In this document: piece by piece, positions 37,180-45,891 of the stretch
Layout: every line of letters begins with the position of its first letter
How positions within the stretch are numbered: position 1 is the first letter of the stretch
Assembly (NCBI GenBank): GCA_029289265.1
Contig: JARFTX010000020.1
Span: 1 to 56,461, forward strand
Reading direction: 5' to 3'
Source of the DNA: Gammaproteobacteria bacterium
GTDB lineage: Bacteria; Pseudomonadota; Gammaproteobacteria; Burkholderiales; Rhodocyclaceae
Length of the DNA stretch: 56,461 nucleotides
The notes under the pieces: model-generated
Databases searched by the model: none
Told to the model about the DNA's origin: nothing
Seen by the model: only the letters and a program-made list of their open reading frames with translations
Translations under genes and position numbers: made by a program

Positions 37180-38694
37180 ATGCAGACCGAGCCCCCGATG
37201 ACCGAACCGGCCGCAGCGGCCGTGGCCCCCGCCGGCCCTGCGGCCGGGGGCGGCCGGCGCCCGCCCTGGTGGCGGCGGCGCTATGCGTTGGTCGCGCTCC
37301 TGGTCGCGCACGCGCTCGGCCTGATGTCCTCGCTCGACGCGCTGATGTCGACGCGCACCGCACCGGGGACGGTCGCGTGGATGGTGTCCCTCAACACCTT
37401 TCCCTACGTCGCCGTGCCCGCCTACTGGGTGTTCGGCCGCAGCCGCTTCCAGGGCTACGTGATCGGCCGCCGCGAGGGCGAGACGCTGCTCAACCAGGAA
37501 CTGCACGACAAGATGTCGCTGGTGCACCCCTACGCGGTGACCTTGCCGCCCGGCGAGCGCCACGTGCAGGCGATCGAGCGGCTGGCGAAGATGCCGCTCG
37601 TCGGTCGCAACCAGGTCGAGTTGCTGGTCGATGGCGAGGCGACCTTCGCCAGCATCTTCGAGGGCATCGCGGCGGCGCGCGACTACGTGCTGGTGCAGTT
37701 CTACATCGTCCGCGACGACGCGCTGGGCCGGCGCCTGGCCGCACTCCTGATGGACAAGGCGCGCGAAGGCGTGGCCGTGCACTTCCTCTACGACGAGATC
37801 GGCAGCTACCGGCTCGGCAGTCGCTACCTCGAGGACCTCGTCGCGGCCGGCGTGCAGGTGCGCCGCTTCCACTCGACCCGCGGCAGCGGCAACCGCTTTC
37901 AGCTCAATTTCCGCAACCATCGCAAGGTCGTCATCGTCGATGGGCGCTACGGCTGGGTGGGGGGGCTCAACGTCGGCGACGAATACCTCGGCCGCGATCC
38001 GCGCTTCGGCCCCTGGCGCGACACCCACCTCAAGATGGAAGGGCCGGCGACGCTGTGCCTGCAGCTCTCCTTCGTCGAGGACTGGCACTGGGCGAGCGGC
38101 GAGATCCTCGCGCTCGACTGGACGCCCGCGGTCGCCCCTGACGGCGACGTGCCGGTGCTGGTGCTGCCTAGCGGCCCGGCCGATCGCTTCGAGACGGCGA
38201 GCCTGATGGTGCAGCACGCGATCGGCTCGGCGCGCCGGCGACTGTGGATCTCGAGCCCGTATTTCGTCCCCGACGAAGGGGTGCAGGGCGCCCTCAAGCT
38301 CGCGGCGCTGCGCGGCGTGGATGTGCGCATCGTGATTCCCGAGCGCCCCGACAACGTCCTCACCTGGCTTGCCGCCTATGCGTTCATCGGCCCGCTGCTC
38401 GAGGCCGGCGTCAAGGTGCACCGCTACGACGCGGGCTTCCTGCACGGCAAGGTGTTCCTGGTCGACGACGTGGCCGCGGCGGTCGGCACGGTGAACCTCG
38501 ACAACCGCTCGTTTCGCCTCAACTTCGAGATCACCGCCTGGGTGATGGATCGCGCCTTCGCCGCCGAGGTCGAGCGCATGTTCCGCGCCGATCTGGAGCG
38601 CTCCCGCCTGATGCACCCGGGCGACGTCGCCGTACTGCCCTGGTGGTTCCGGGTCGGCTCGCGGGCGGCTTATCTGACAGCGCCGGTGCTCTGA
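37180..38694 (+). CDS. Cardiolipin synthase-like phospholipase D protein
   Basis: A 504-residue member of the Cls family. One or two N-terminal membrane helices (about 35-85) precede two PLD (HKD) motifs: HRKVVIVDG with GGLN (near residue 247) and HGKVFLVDD with GTVNLDNRS (near 421). The second motif and FRLNFEITAWVMD are typical of bacterial cardiolipin synthases, which condense two phosphatidylglycerols. ATG 37180 has a weak ribosome-binding site; ATG 37198 is an alternative. The gene stands between the Uma2 remnant and the MerR-type regulator. Confidence 0.9.
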   Translation: MQTEPPMTEPAAAAVAPAGPAAGGGRRPPWWRRRYALVALLVAHALGLMSSLDALMSTRTAPGTVAWMVSLNTFPYVAVPAYWVFGRSRFQGYVIGRREGETLLNQELHDKMSLVHPYAVTLPPGERHVQAIERLAKMPLVGRNQVELLVDGEATFASIFEGIAAARDYVLVQFYIVRDDALGRRLAALLMDKAREGVAVHFLYDEIGSYRLGSRYLEDLVAAGVQVRRFHSTRGSGNRFQLNFRNHRKVVIVDGRYGWVGGLNVGDEYLGRDPRFGPWRDTHLKMEGPATLCLQLSFVEDWHWASGEILALDWTPAVAPDGDVPVLVLPSGPADRFETASLMVQHAIGSARRRLWISSPYFVPDEGVQGALKLAALRGVDVRIVIPERPDNVLTWLAAYAFIGPLLEAGVKVHRYDAGFLHGKVFLVDDVAAAVGTVNLDNRSFRLNFEITAWVMDRAFAAEVERMFRADLERSRLMHPGDVAVLPWWFRVGSRAAYLTAPVL

Positions 38695-38745
38695 ACCGCG
38701 GGCTCGCGCCGTCTACCGTGTCGAGTCGGCGATCGGGGCGCGCTC

Positions 38746-39258
38746 TCAGGCGGGCGACGCGAGCCCCGGCCGACGACTTCCGGCACGCTCGCCCAAGCGA
38801 GGATCGGCGCGGCCCGCGCCCGCATCGGCCGCCGGCGCCGGATGACACGCGCACACCTGCCCGTGGGCGGCGGCGACCAGCTCGTGGAGGATGCCGCACT
38901 CGGCCGTCGTGTGGCCGGCCTCGCAGCGCGCGCGCAGGGTTTCGAGCTGGGCTTCGAGGGTCTGCAGCGACAGGAGCTGCGCCCGCACCCGCGCGAGGTG
39001 CGCGTCGATCGCGCGATTGATCTCGCCGCAGTCGGCCTCGGGCTGCGCGACCAGATCGAGCACGCGGCGGATCTCGGCGAGCGACATGTCGAGCGCGCGG
39101 CAGTGGCGGATGAAGCCGAGGCGCTCGCGCTGCGCCGGGCCGTAGGTGCGGTAGCCGTTCGGCGACCGCGCCGGTGGCGGCAGCAGGCCTTGCCTCTCGT
39201 AGAAGCGGATGGTTTCGACGTCCACGCCGGTGGCGCGGCCCAGTTCGCCGATGCGCAT
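38746..39258 (-). CDS. MerR-family heavy-metal regulator, PbrR/CadR type
   Basis: A 170-residue regulator. The N-terminal winged helix (MRIGELGRATGVDVETIRFYERQGLL) is followed by a dimerisation helix. The metal-sensing cysteines are Cys77, Cys112 and Cys121, matching the three-thiol pattern of Pb/Cd sensors, with ADCGEI and ECGILHEL around them. A C-terminal HGQVCACH segment adds a possible second site. ATG 39258 follows GAGGAG. It is divergent from the P-type ATPase gene and probably binds the dyad between them. Lead, cadmium or zinc is the likely signal. Confidence 0.9.
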   Translation of the reverse strand: MRIGELGRATGVDVETIRFYERQGLLPPPARSPNGYRTYGPAQRERLGFIRHCRALDMSLAEIRRVLDLVAQPEADCGEINRAIDAHLARVRAQLLSLQTLEAQLETLRARCEAGHTTAECGILHELVAAAHGQVCACHPAPAADAGAGRADPRLGERAGSRRPGLASPA

Positions 39259-39294
39259 GACGGTCTCCTCTCGGGTCGAGCCGATCATAGACCG

Positions 39295-39325
39295 TTGACC
39301 CCGGAGCGGCTACAGGGTTTTCAAT
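39295..39325 (+). promoter_or_regulatory. MerR-type operator-promoter for the metal ATPase gene
   Basis: A -35 element TTGACC (39295-39300) overlaps a dyad at 39298-39318 with arms ACCC-GAG and CT-GGGT around CGG. A -10-like TTCAAT lies at 39320-39325, giving the long 19-base spacer that MerR-family activators correct by bending DNA. It lies between the divergent regulator and ATPase genes. Confidence 0.7.
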
Positions 39326-39367
39326 GGTGGCGACAAGTCGAACAAGGCCGAAAGAGGGGCGCCTGCG

Positions 39368-41575
39368 ATGAAGCGAGCGGTTTTCGTCGTCACCAACATG
39401 GACTGTCCGACCGAGGAGGCGCTGATCCGCAAGCGTCTCGCCGCGCTGCCGGGCGTGGTCGAGCTCGGTTTCGATCTGACCGGGCGCCGCCTCACGGTGG
39501 CCCACACGCTGGCCGACGAGCAGCCGCTGGTCGGCGCGCTGGGCGAGATCGGCATGATCGCCGGACTCGTGCGGGGCCAATCCGGCGCGGATCCGGCGCC
39601 TGCGCCGCCTCCCGGGCCCGGCATGGGCGAGGGTGCAAGCTGTGGCGCCGTGGCAGTCGCGCGGCCATCGGCCTGCACGTCCTGCGCAGCCGACCCGACT
39701 ATCGCCGCCCCGGCGCAGCCCTGGGGACGGCTCGCGGTCGCGGGCGTCGGCGCGATCGGTGCCGAGATCCTCGCCTGGACGCTTGGAGCGGACACCGCGC
39801 AGCTCGTGGTCGCGCTCGCGCTGGCCTCGATCGGCATTGCCGGCCTGCCGACCCTGCGCAAGGGCTGGATCGCGCTCAAGACCTTCACGCTCAACATCCA
39901 CTTCCTGATGAGCCTCGCCGTGCTCGGCGCCGTCGCGATCGGCAAGTGGCCCGAGGCGGCGGTGGTGATCTTCCTGTTCGCGCTGGCCGAGGCGATCGAG
40001 GCGCTGTCGCTCGAGCGGGCGCGCGATGCGATCCGGGGCCTGCTCGCGATGGCGCCGGAGACCGCCTCGGTGTGCGGGGCCGACGGCGAATGGCGCGAGG
40101 TCGATGCCGCCGCGGTGCAAGTCGGGCAGCTCGTGCGGGTGCGCCCGGGCGAGCGCATTGCGCTCGACGGGGTCGTCACGGCCGGCGCGAGCGCCGTGAA
40201 TCAGGCACCGATCACCGGCGAGAGCCTGCCGGTCGACAAGGTGCCGGGCGATCCGGTGTTCGCCGCGACCGTCAACGAGCGCGGCGCCTTCGAGTTCCGC
40301 GTCACCGCCGCCAGGGGCGAGACCACGTTCGCGCACATCATCCGCGCCGTGCAGCAGGCGCAGGCAGAGCGCGCGCCGACGCAGCGCTTCATCGACCGCT
40401 TCGCCGGCTTCTACACCCCGGCGGTGGTGCTGGTGGCGGTGCTGATCGCGACCGTGCCGCCGCTCGCCTGGGGCGCGCCGTTCGCCGAGTGGTTCTATAC
40501 CGCGCTGGTACTGCTGGTGATCGCCTGCCCGTGCGCGCTGGTGATCTCGACGCCGGTCACCGTCGTCAGCGGGCTCGCCGCGGCGGCGCGCCACGGCATC
40601 CTGGTCAAGGGCGGCGCCCACCTCGAGAACGGCCGCCGCATCCGCGCCGTCGCCCTCGACAAGACCGGCACGCTCACCCACGGGCGTCCCGTCGTCACCG
40701 ACGTCGTGCCGCTGGTCGACCGTCCCGCCGCCGAGCTGCTGCAGCTTGCCGCGAGCGTCGAGGCCCATTCCGAGCATCCCGTCGCCGAGGCGATCGTCGC
40801 CGCATGGCGGGCCGAGGCGCGGCGGCCGCTGCTCGACGTCGTGGCGTTCGAGGCGCTCGCCGGCCGGGGCGCGCAGGCCATGATCGGCGACCGACCGTAT
40901 CTGCTCGGCAATCACCGCCTCATCGCGGAGTCGGGCCTCGGCACGCCGCAGGTCGAAGCCGCGCTCGGCCGTCTGGAAGGCGAGGGCAAGACCGCGATCG
41001 TGCTCGCCTCGGGCACCGCGGCGCTCGCCGTGATCGGCGTCGCCGACACCGTGCGCCCGCACAGCGCCGAGGCGATCCGCGCGCTCCGTGTGCTGGGCGT
41101 CACCGCGACCATGCTCTCCGGCGACAATCCCACCACCGTGCGCGCGATCGCCGACGCGGTCGGCATCGCCGATGCCCGCGGCAACTTGCTGCCGGAGGAC
41201 AAGCTCGCCGTGATCGACACGCTCGCCGCGCGCCACGGCACGGTCGCGATGGTCGGCGACGGCATCAACGACGCCCCGGCACTCGCCCGTGCCTCGATCG
41301 GCTTCGCGATGGGCGCGGCCGGCACCGACACCGCGCTGGAGACCGCCGACGTCGCGCTGATGGACGACGACCTGCGCAAGCTGCCGCGCTTCATCGCCCT
41401 GTCACGCGCGACGGCGCGCATCCTCGCGCAGAACATCGCCCTTGCACTCGGCATCAAGGCCGTCTTCTTCGCGCTCGCGCTCACCGGCCAGGCGACGCTG
41501 TGGATGGCGGTGTTCGCCGACATGGGAGCGAGCCTGATCGTGGTGGCGAACGGGCTGCGACTGCTGCGGGAGTAG
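39368..41575 (+). CDS. Heavy-metal P1B-type ATPase, Zn/Cd/Pb-exporting
   Basis: A 735-residue P-type ATPase. The N-terminal metal-binding-like domain has a single cysteine (MDCPTEE, Cys13); a linker contains a few more cysteines. The membrane motif CPC (near residue 387, IACPCALVISTP), phosphorylation site DKTGTLT (near 431), and MVGDGINDAPAL are all present. The CPC motif and pairing with a PbrR/CadR-type regulator favour Zn2+, Cd2+ or Pb2+ export over copper. Homologues include ZntA, CadA and PbrA; I do not choose among the symbols. The gene ends about 360 bases before copK copy A. Confidence 0.92.
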   Translation: MKRAVFVVTNMDCPTEEALIRKRLAALPGVVELGFDLTGRRLTVAHTLADEQPLVGALGEIGMIAGLVRGQSGADPAPAPPPGPGMGEGASCGAVAVARPSACTSCAADPTIAAPAQPWGRLAVAGVGAIGAEILAWTLGADTAQLVVALALASIGIAGLPTLRKGWIALKTFTLNIHFLMSLAVLGAVAIGKWPEAAVVIFLFALAEAIEALSLERARDAIRGLLAMAPETASVCGADGEWREVDAAAVQVGQLVRVRPGERIALDGVVTAGASAVNQAPITGESLPVDKVPGDPVFAATVNERGAFEFRVTAARGETTFAHIIRAVQQAQAERAPTQRFIDRFAGFYTPAVVLVAVLIATVPPLAWGAPFAEWFYTALVLLVIACPCALVISTPVTVVSGLAAAARHGILVKGGAHLENGRRIRAVALDKTGTLTHGRPVVTDVVPLVDRPAAELLQLAASVEAHSEHPVAEAIVAAWRAEARRPLLDVVAFEALAGRGAQAMIGDRPYLLGNHRLIAESGLGTPQVEAALGRLEGEGKTAIVLASGTAALAVIGVADTVRPHSAEAIRALRVLGVTATMLSGDNPTTVRAIADAVGIADARGNLLPEDKLAVIDTLAARHGTVAMVGDGINDAPALARASIGFAMGAAGTDTALETADVALMDDDLRKLPRFIALSRATARILAQNIALALGIKAVFFALALTGQATLWMAVFADMGASLIVVANGLRLLRE

Positions 41576-41718
41576 GTACGTTTCGCGCCCCTTTGCATGG
41601 CAGCCGCGGCACCAGATGGGTGGATCCTCGCCGTGCGTCGCGAGCCTGCGGACAGGCCGCGGAGATCAGTAGCCGGCCGCGCGCCCGCAAAACCCGTCGT
41701 AGCTACGCGGAACCCACC

Positions 41719-41937
41719 GGATCCTGACCCCTGCATGTCCACTCAATGAAGAATATGTAACGCGTACGTCATGTTCGCGTCGGTCGTGCTTTTTTAATAT
41801 GTGCCCAGGGTCGCTCAAACAAGAGCACCTGATTCGGATAGCCGCTGGTTGTAAGAGAGGTCTCTCGCGCCTGGCCGCAGTTGCCGAATCCGCATTGCGC
41901 CTCGCGCAATCCAATGATGTTCGACAAGGAGAGAATC
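41719..41937 (+). repeat. Upstream region of copK copy A, duplicated at 46409-46630
   Basis: Starting at GGATCCTGACCC, this 219-base leader aligns along its length with the leader of copK copy B (222 bases). Conserved blocks include ATGTAACGC with a following CATGTTCG, TTAATATGTG (versus TTAACATGTG), CAAGAGCACCTGATTCGGA, CCGAATCCG with TTGCGCCTCGCGCAA (an inverted repeat), and TTCGACAAGGAGAGAATC before the start. The two ATGT-CG half-sites may be a regulator box, with a TAATAT-like -10 about 20 bases on. The 140 bases from 41576 to 41718 hold nothing else recognisable. Confidence 0.75.
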
Positions 41938-42207
41938 ATGCTCAAGAAACTCGCGCTCGCAGCCCTGACTACCTCGTTCGCTGTCTCCGCGATGGCGGCG
42001 TTGGGCAGCGTGGAGAAATCGGTCGAGTTGAAAGACGGCTCGACGGTGTATGTCTTCGCCGATGGCAAAATGGGAATGGCCGATCGCTTTGGACGCGCCT
42101 TCTCGGTACCGGAGACCCATGTCATGGAGACCCGGGACGGACAGACCATCCAAATGGTCGGCAACGAGGTCGCTCGCGTCCATTCTCTGACCGTGGTCAC
42201 GCCCTGA
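41938..42207 (+). CDS. copK: CopK-family periplasmic copper-binding protein, copy A
   Basis: An 89-residue protein. A signal peptide (MLKKLALAALTTSFAVSAMA) precedes a mature domain of about 69 residues matching CopK of Cupriavidus: VELKDGSTVYVFADGKMGM, VMETRDGQTI and QMVGNE. Mature CopK binds Cu(I) through four methionines. By alignment from memory, three are present here, but the position equivalent to Met38 is Val (FSVPET). An AAGGAGAG site precedes ATG 41938. A second copy lies 4.7 kb downstream. The loss of one ligand suggests altered affinity or a divergent role. Confidence 0.85.
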   Translation: MLKKLALAALTTSFAVSAMAALGSVEKSVELKDGSTVYVFADGKMGMADRFGRAFSVPETHVMETRDGQTIQMVGNEVARVHSLTVVTP

Positions 42208-42227
42208 AACCAAGACGCAGTCGTACG

Positions 42228-42249
42228 GCCGGCCCCTGTTGGGGCCGGC
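42228..42249 (+). terminator. Hairpin after copK copy A
   Basis: GCCGGCCCC-TGTT-GGGGCCGGC forms a perfect 9-base-pair stem 20 bases after the stop. No T-run follows. A similar hairpin follows copK copy B. Confidence 0.6.
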
Positions 42250-42303
42250 AATCCAGTGCGGGCGGTGGCGAAGCTCTGACGATCGGGTGAACCCGCACAG
42301 GCG

Positions 42304-42972
42304 TCAATCACCTCCTTTATTGACTGCGCTGTAGAGCGCCATCGTCCCGAACATCGTGGAAAACGTGCGCCGTTCTGTCACGTCGGCGAAGCCGGCGCCG
42401 GCAAACAACTCGACGAGTCGGCCTTCGGCGTTGTCGCGCGTCGTCGCGAAACCGTCCAGCAGCTGAATCGCCATGAACGCGGTGCGCATCAGCGGCCCGC
42501 GCGCGCGGCCCCAGTCGGCGACGTGCAGCTCGCCGCCGGGACGCAACACACGCCGGATCTCGTGGGCGGTGCGCTGCTTGTCAGGCCAGGACAGATGGTG
42601 GAAGAACAGGCTTGAAACGACGCGATCGAAACGGCCGTCGGCGTAAGGCATCTCGAACGAGAGCCCCTCCTCGAAGCGGATCGCCACCCCGGCGCGGGCC
42701 GCCTTGTGTGCGGCGATCGCGAGAATCGCGCGGTCTCCGTCGAGGCCGGTCAGATCGACATCCGGATAACGCTGCTTGATCATGAGCGCCAGGGTGCCCG
42801 TGCCGCACGCGAGGTCGAGCACGCGCTGGCCGGGTGCGAAGCGTGCCTGCGCAATCAGCGCCGACTTGAACGTGCGCTCGCGAGTGGTCGCGCCGACGAC
42901 GAGATCGTAAGCGGGCGTGAGAAAGCGATAACCCAGCGCCGGAATGTATCCGTGATCGTCCTGGCCTGCCAT
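42304..42972 (-). CDS. Class I SAM-dependent methyltransferase, UbiE-like
   Basis: A 222-residue methyltransferase with motif I VLDLACGTGTLAL (about residues 50-62), GLDGDRAILAIA (motif II), FDRVVSSLFFHHLSWPDK and RRVLRPGGELHVADWG. The sequence resembles UbiE/MenG-type enzymes but is not clearly one of them; the N-terminus YIPALGYRFLTPAYDLVVG is common in related uncharacterised proteins. ATG 42972 follows GGAGGA. It is divergent from the nuclease-like gene at 43238. Substrate unknown. Confidence 0.82.
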   Translation of the reverse strand: MAGQDDHGYIPALGYRFLTPAYDLVVGATTRERTFKSALIAQARFAPGQRVLDLACGTGTLALMIKQRYPDVDLTGLDGDRAILAIAAHKAARAGVAIRFEEGLSFEMPYADGRFDRVVSSLFFHHLSWPDKQRTAHEIRRVLRPGGELHVADWGRARGPLMRTAFMAIQLLDGFATTRDNAEGRLVELFAGAGFADVTERRTFSTMFGTMALYSAVNKGGD

Positions 42973-43175
42973 GATTATTCCTCCCCCCGACGCTACCAGG
43001 CTGTCGCCCCCGAATACGCATTATCGGGCCGGATTGTTCGGCGCGCGGAGCATTGATCGCTTGCAACCCTTCGTCAGAGCCCAGGCGCTTGCCGGTAGCA
43101 GGACTGCCGAACGGTTCACGCATGCTCCTCGCGCATCGGGCTTTCTGCTTTCGCCGGGCCCGGGTGTCGGTGATA

Positions 43176-43241
43176 ATGATGCCGACCGAATTACCGAATT
43201 ACCGAATTGCCGAATTGCCGAATTGCCGAATGCCCCGATGA
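43176..43241 (+). other. Possible upstream ORF coupled to the nuclease-like gene
   Basis: A 21-codon frame from ATG 43176 (or the adjacent ATG 43179) reads through the 8-bp repeats and stops with TGA at 43239-43241, overlapping ATG 43238 as ATGA. This could couple translation, since the main start has no ribosome-binding site. Loss of one 8-base unit, or gain of two, would fuse this frame to the main gene. Whether it is translated is unknown. Confidence 0.4.
43185..43232 (+). repeat. 8-bp tandem repeat tract (RCCGAATT)
   Basis: Three copies of ACCGAATT (43185-43208), two of GCCGAATT (43209-43224) and a partial copy GCCGAA (43225-43230) occur head to tail, ending six bases before ATG 43238. 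The unit length of eight is not a multiple of three, so slipped-strand changes in copy number would shift a frame running through the tract. Confidence 0.9.
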
Positions 43242-44509
43242 CCGAACTTCTCTGCACCCTGATCGAGCGTTGGAAGCTCGATGCCGGCAGCACGTATTCC
43301 ACCTGGTTTCTGTGGGCCGAGCGGTTGAAGAACTTTCGCTCGATCCGGCGTGGCATTGCGCAGGTGGTCGAGGAAATCGACGCCGGCAGCTTCGGAAACG
43401 CCTATCGCGGCTCGTCGCTCGAGACGGTGGTGGGCTCGGTTGCTGAGCAGCGCCAGATATTCAAGGGGGCAGACCATGCCTTCCTGTGGAAGCCGAAGCT
43501 TCGCATACCGGACATCTACGAGAATCCCGAGAATCAGAAGGCCTTTGCGCGCCTGCTGCACACGTGCAACTGCTGCACCACCGAAGGGCAGATTCTCCAG
43601 GCGATCCGTCACATTGATTCCCTCGGCATCAAGGGCTTGGGTCCGGCGGTGGCCAATCTACTCTACTTCATTCACCCGACTCTTGTTCCACCGTTCAACA
43701 CCGCGATCGTGAACGGTTACAACGCGCTCACCGGCGCCAAGGTGAAGCTCGGCCGTTGGGACCACTATCTGGCGATGCGCGAGGGCATCCTGGCGCTGAA
43801 TGATCGCTTTCGCAATCTTCTCTCAAACGATCTAGGGGCGATCGCCGGCCTGCTGTTCGACATCGGGGCGGGACGCTATCCGGCCCCGCCACGCGACGGC
43901 GACGACACAGCAAGAGTAGCCTGGGAGACCGACCTTGCCCGTGTGCGCGAGGAATCCGCCGCCATGCGCCGGACGCTCGATGCGGCACGCGACAGCGACC
44001 ACACCCACACCGAAGTGCAGGGCTGGCTGCGCGATCTCGGCAAGGCCCTGGGTTTCGCGGTTTGGATCGCTGCGAATGACCGCAGTCGTCCCTACGGCGC
44101 GGGCAGTCTGAGCGACGGTTGTCTCGTCGCACTACCCGAGCGTGTTGCGTCGATGCCGGGTGCCGAAGCGGTGCGCCTCATCGACGTGATCTGGTTCGCA
44201 CCCGACAGCGGACGCGCGGTGGCCGCCTTCGAGGTCGAGCATACGACGTCGATCTATTCCGGCATCGTCCGGTTGCTCGATCTGGCCTATGGCAGCAAAC
44301 TCGAGTCGAGTGAAGGCCTGTTCCTCGTCGCACCGGACGAACGCGAAGCCGACGTGCGCCAACAGATCAGGCGGCCCGCGTTCGCCCGCATCGCGACGCT
44401 CGGCATCCGCTATCTGCCTTACGGGCAACTTCGCGCCGAACGCGAGGCGATCGCCCGGTTCGGCTCGGGACTGAAGCCGATGCTTGCAATATCCCATTTG
44501 CTCGACTGA
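43238..44509 (+). CDS. Uncharacterised protein with HhH-like and restriction-endonuclease-like regions
   Basis: A 423-residue protein I cannot place in a named family. Residues 125-165 include SLGIKGLGPAVANLLYFIHP, resembling a helix-hairpin-helix DNA-binding segment. Near residues 310-345, LIDVIWFAPDSGRAVAAFEVEHTTSIYSG has the D...ExE spacing of PD-(D/E)XK nucleases, with Glu at the usual Lys position. A role in DNA cleavage is possible, but no partner methylase is adjacent. ATG 43238 lacks a ribosome-binding site; the frame is open upstream to 42971 without a good start. The repeat tract and upstream ORF suggest variable expression. Confidence 0.65.
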   Translation: MTELLCTLIERWKLDAGSTYSTWFLWAERLKNFRSIRRGIAQVVEEIDAGSFGNAYRGSSLETVVGSVAEQRQIFKGADHAFLWKPKLRIPDIYENPENQKAFARLLHTCNCCTTEGQILQAIRHIDSLGIKGLGPAVANLLYFIHPTLVPPFNTAIVNGYNALTGAKVKLGRWDHYLAMREGILALNDRFRNLLSNDLGAIAGLLFDIGAGRYPAPPRDGDDTARVAWETDLARVREESAAMRRTLDAARDSDHTHTEVQGWLRDLGKALGFAVWIAANDRSRPYGAGSLSDGCLVALPERVASMPGAEAVRLIDVIWFAPDSGRAVAAFEVEHTTSIYSGIVRLLDLAYGSKLESSEGLFLVAPDEREADVRQQIRRPAFARIATLGIRYLPYGQLRAEREAIARFGSGLKPMLAISHLLD

Positions 44510-44796
44510 AAGGGACCGCCTGTTCCTTCACCCGGCCGGTGCCCCGGATCGAACCTTCCCGACAGTCTTGCAGGTTGCTGCAAGCTGTTAACGAAGGCGG
44601 TTTCGCAAAGGGTGTGGCGCACCCGCAACAGTTTCCCTCGCATCGCACGTCTTCGGCTTCGTACATGCCGGTGACTGCGTCGTCGACCTGTCGATCCTCA
44701 TGTCACGTTCGGACAATGGCTCCGACGACTCGTATCAATGGGTTGGTCGGACCGGTGCCATCGTGCCGGGTTCAATGTGAATTCGAGGAGAAACGC

Positions 44797-45843
44797 ATGC
44801 AGAAGAAACTGATCGTGCTGGCGGTGGCGAGTATGGCTGCGCTGCCGGCCCTGGCGCAGTCGAACGTCACCATTTACGGTGTGGCCGACGTCTATTTCAA
44901 GTCGACCTGGGGTGACGGCAAGCGCGTCACCGGTGTCGACGCCGGTGGCGAGAACGGCTCTCGCCTGGGCTTCAAGGGGACGGAGGATCTCGGCAACGGC
45001 CTGAAGGCGATTTTCGACTTTCAGTTCGGTTCATTGAACCTCGATCAGGCCCAGGGCATTAACAGTACCCGCTACTCGTTCGTCGGCTTGCAGGGCGGCT
45101 TCGGGACGGTGGTCGCCGGTCGCCTGCAGACGCCGGGCTACTACAGTTCGTACTATTTCGATCCAGCGGCCGCTCATTTTTTTAGTGGCTACCAGCGTCT
45201 TAGCAAGGGCATTGCGGCCAATGGCGTCGGCGGCAGCATCAATACGGGCTGGAGCGCGCCGTCACGCCAGAACAATTCGGTCGCCTACATGCTTCCCGAG
45301 TTCGGCGGTGTGAAGACCACGGTCTTCTACGGTTTCGGTGAGCAGGAGCAGGGTGACCGCCAAGGATTCGGTGCGCTCGGATTCGACTATGCGAACGGCC
45401 CGGTCCGGGCGAGCTACACGTATCACCGTATCGACAACGTCGGCGGTACCAGTACCGACCAGCAGGAGCACTTCGTCGGCGCCAGCTACGACTTCGGCAT
45501 CGTAAAGGTGCTCGGCTCGTGGCAGAACGCACGCGTCAAGCGTACCGGCTTCGCGACCGAGACCGACAAGGTGTGGAACGTCGGCGCGACGGTGAAGGTC
45601 GGCCCAGCCGGCATGCTGATGGTCGGCTATGCGAAGGCGGACGTGGATCGCGTCGCGAGCGATGGCAAGGGATACACGCTCGGCTACATGCATTCGCTGT
45701 CGAAGCGCACCCACCTGTACGGGGGTTACGGACGTGTTACCAACGAGGCTGCGACCACCCGATTCAACTGGCGCGAAGACTTCGCGATCGCTGATGGCAA
45801 GGCAGTCAATACCGTCGGCTTCGGCGTCAGTCATCTGTTTTGA
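44797..45843 (+). CDS. General porin, betaproteobacterial type
   Basis: A 348-residue outer-membrane porin. A signal peptide (MQKKLIVLAVASMAALPALA) is followed by QSNVTIYGVADVYFKST, the family opening, then NGSRLGFKGTEDLGNGLKAIFDFQ, SFVGLQGGFGTVVAGR and the aromatic C-terminal ending GFGVSHLF. The length matches the 16-stranded porins of Betaproteobacteria. It allows diffusion of small solutes. ATG 44797 follows GAGGAGA. The 287-base gap from 44510 contains no other clear gene. A strong hairpin follows the gene. Confidence 0.94.
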   Translation: MQKKLIVLAVASMAALPALAQSNVTIYGVADVYFKSTWGDGKRVTGVDAGGENGSRLGFKGTEDLGNGLKAIFDFQFGSLNLDQAQGINSTRYSFVGLQGGFGTVVAGRLQTPGYYSSYYFDPAAAHFFSGYQRLSKGIAANGVGGSINTGWSAPSRQNNSVAYMLPEFGGVKTTVFYGFGEQEQGDRQGFGALGFDYANGPVRASYTYHRIDNVGGTSTDQQEHFVGASYDFGIVKVLGSWQNARVKRTGFATETDKVWNVGATVKVGPAGMLMVGYAKADVDRVASDGKGYTLGYMHSLSKRTHLYGGYGRVTNEAATTRFNWREDFAIADGKAVNTVGFGVSHLF

Positions 45844-45891
45844 TGGACGCTCACCGGGCGCCAGGCCGTCGCCTGCCGCCTGATTGAAACA

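Noticed and set aside
43185-43232. CRISPR-like repeat array
   Set aside because: The units are 8 bases long and contiguous, without spacers, and no cas gene is present; it is a simple tandem repeat.
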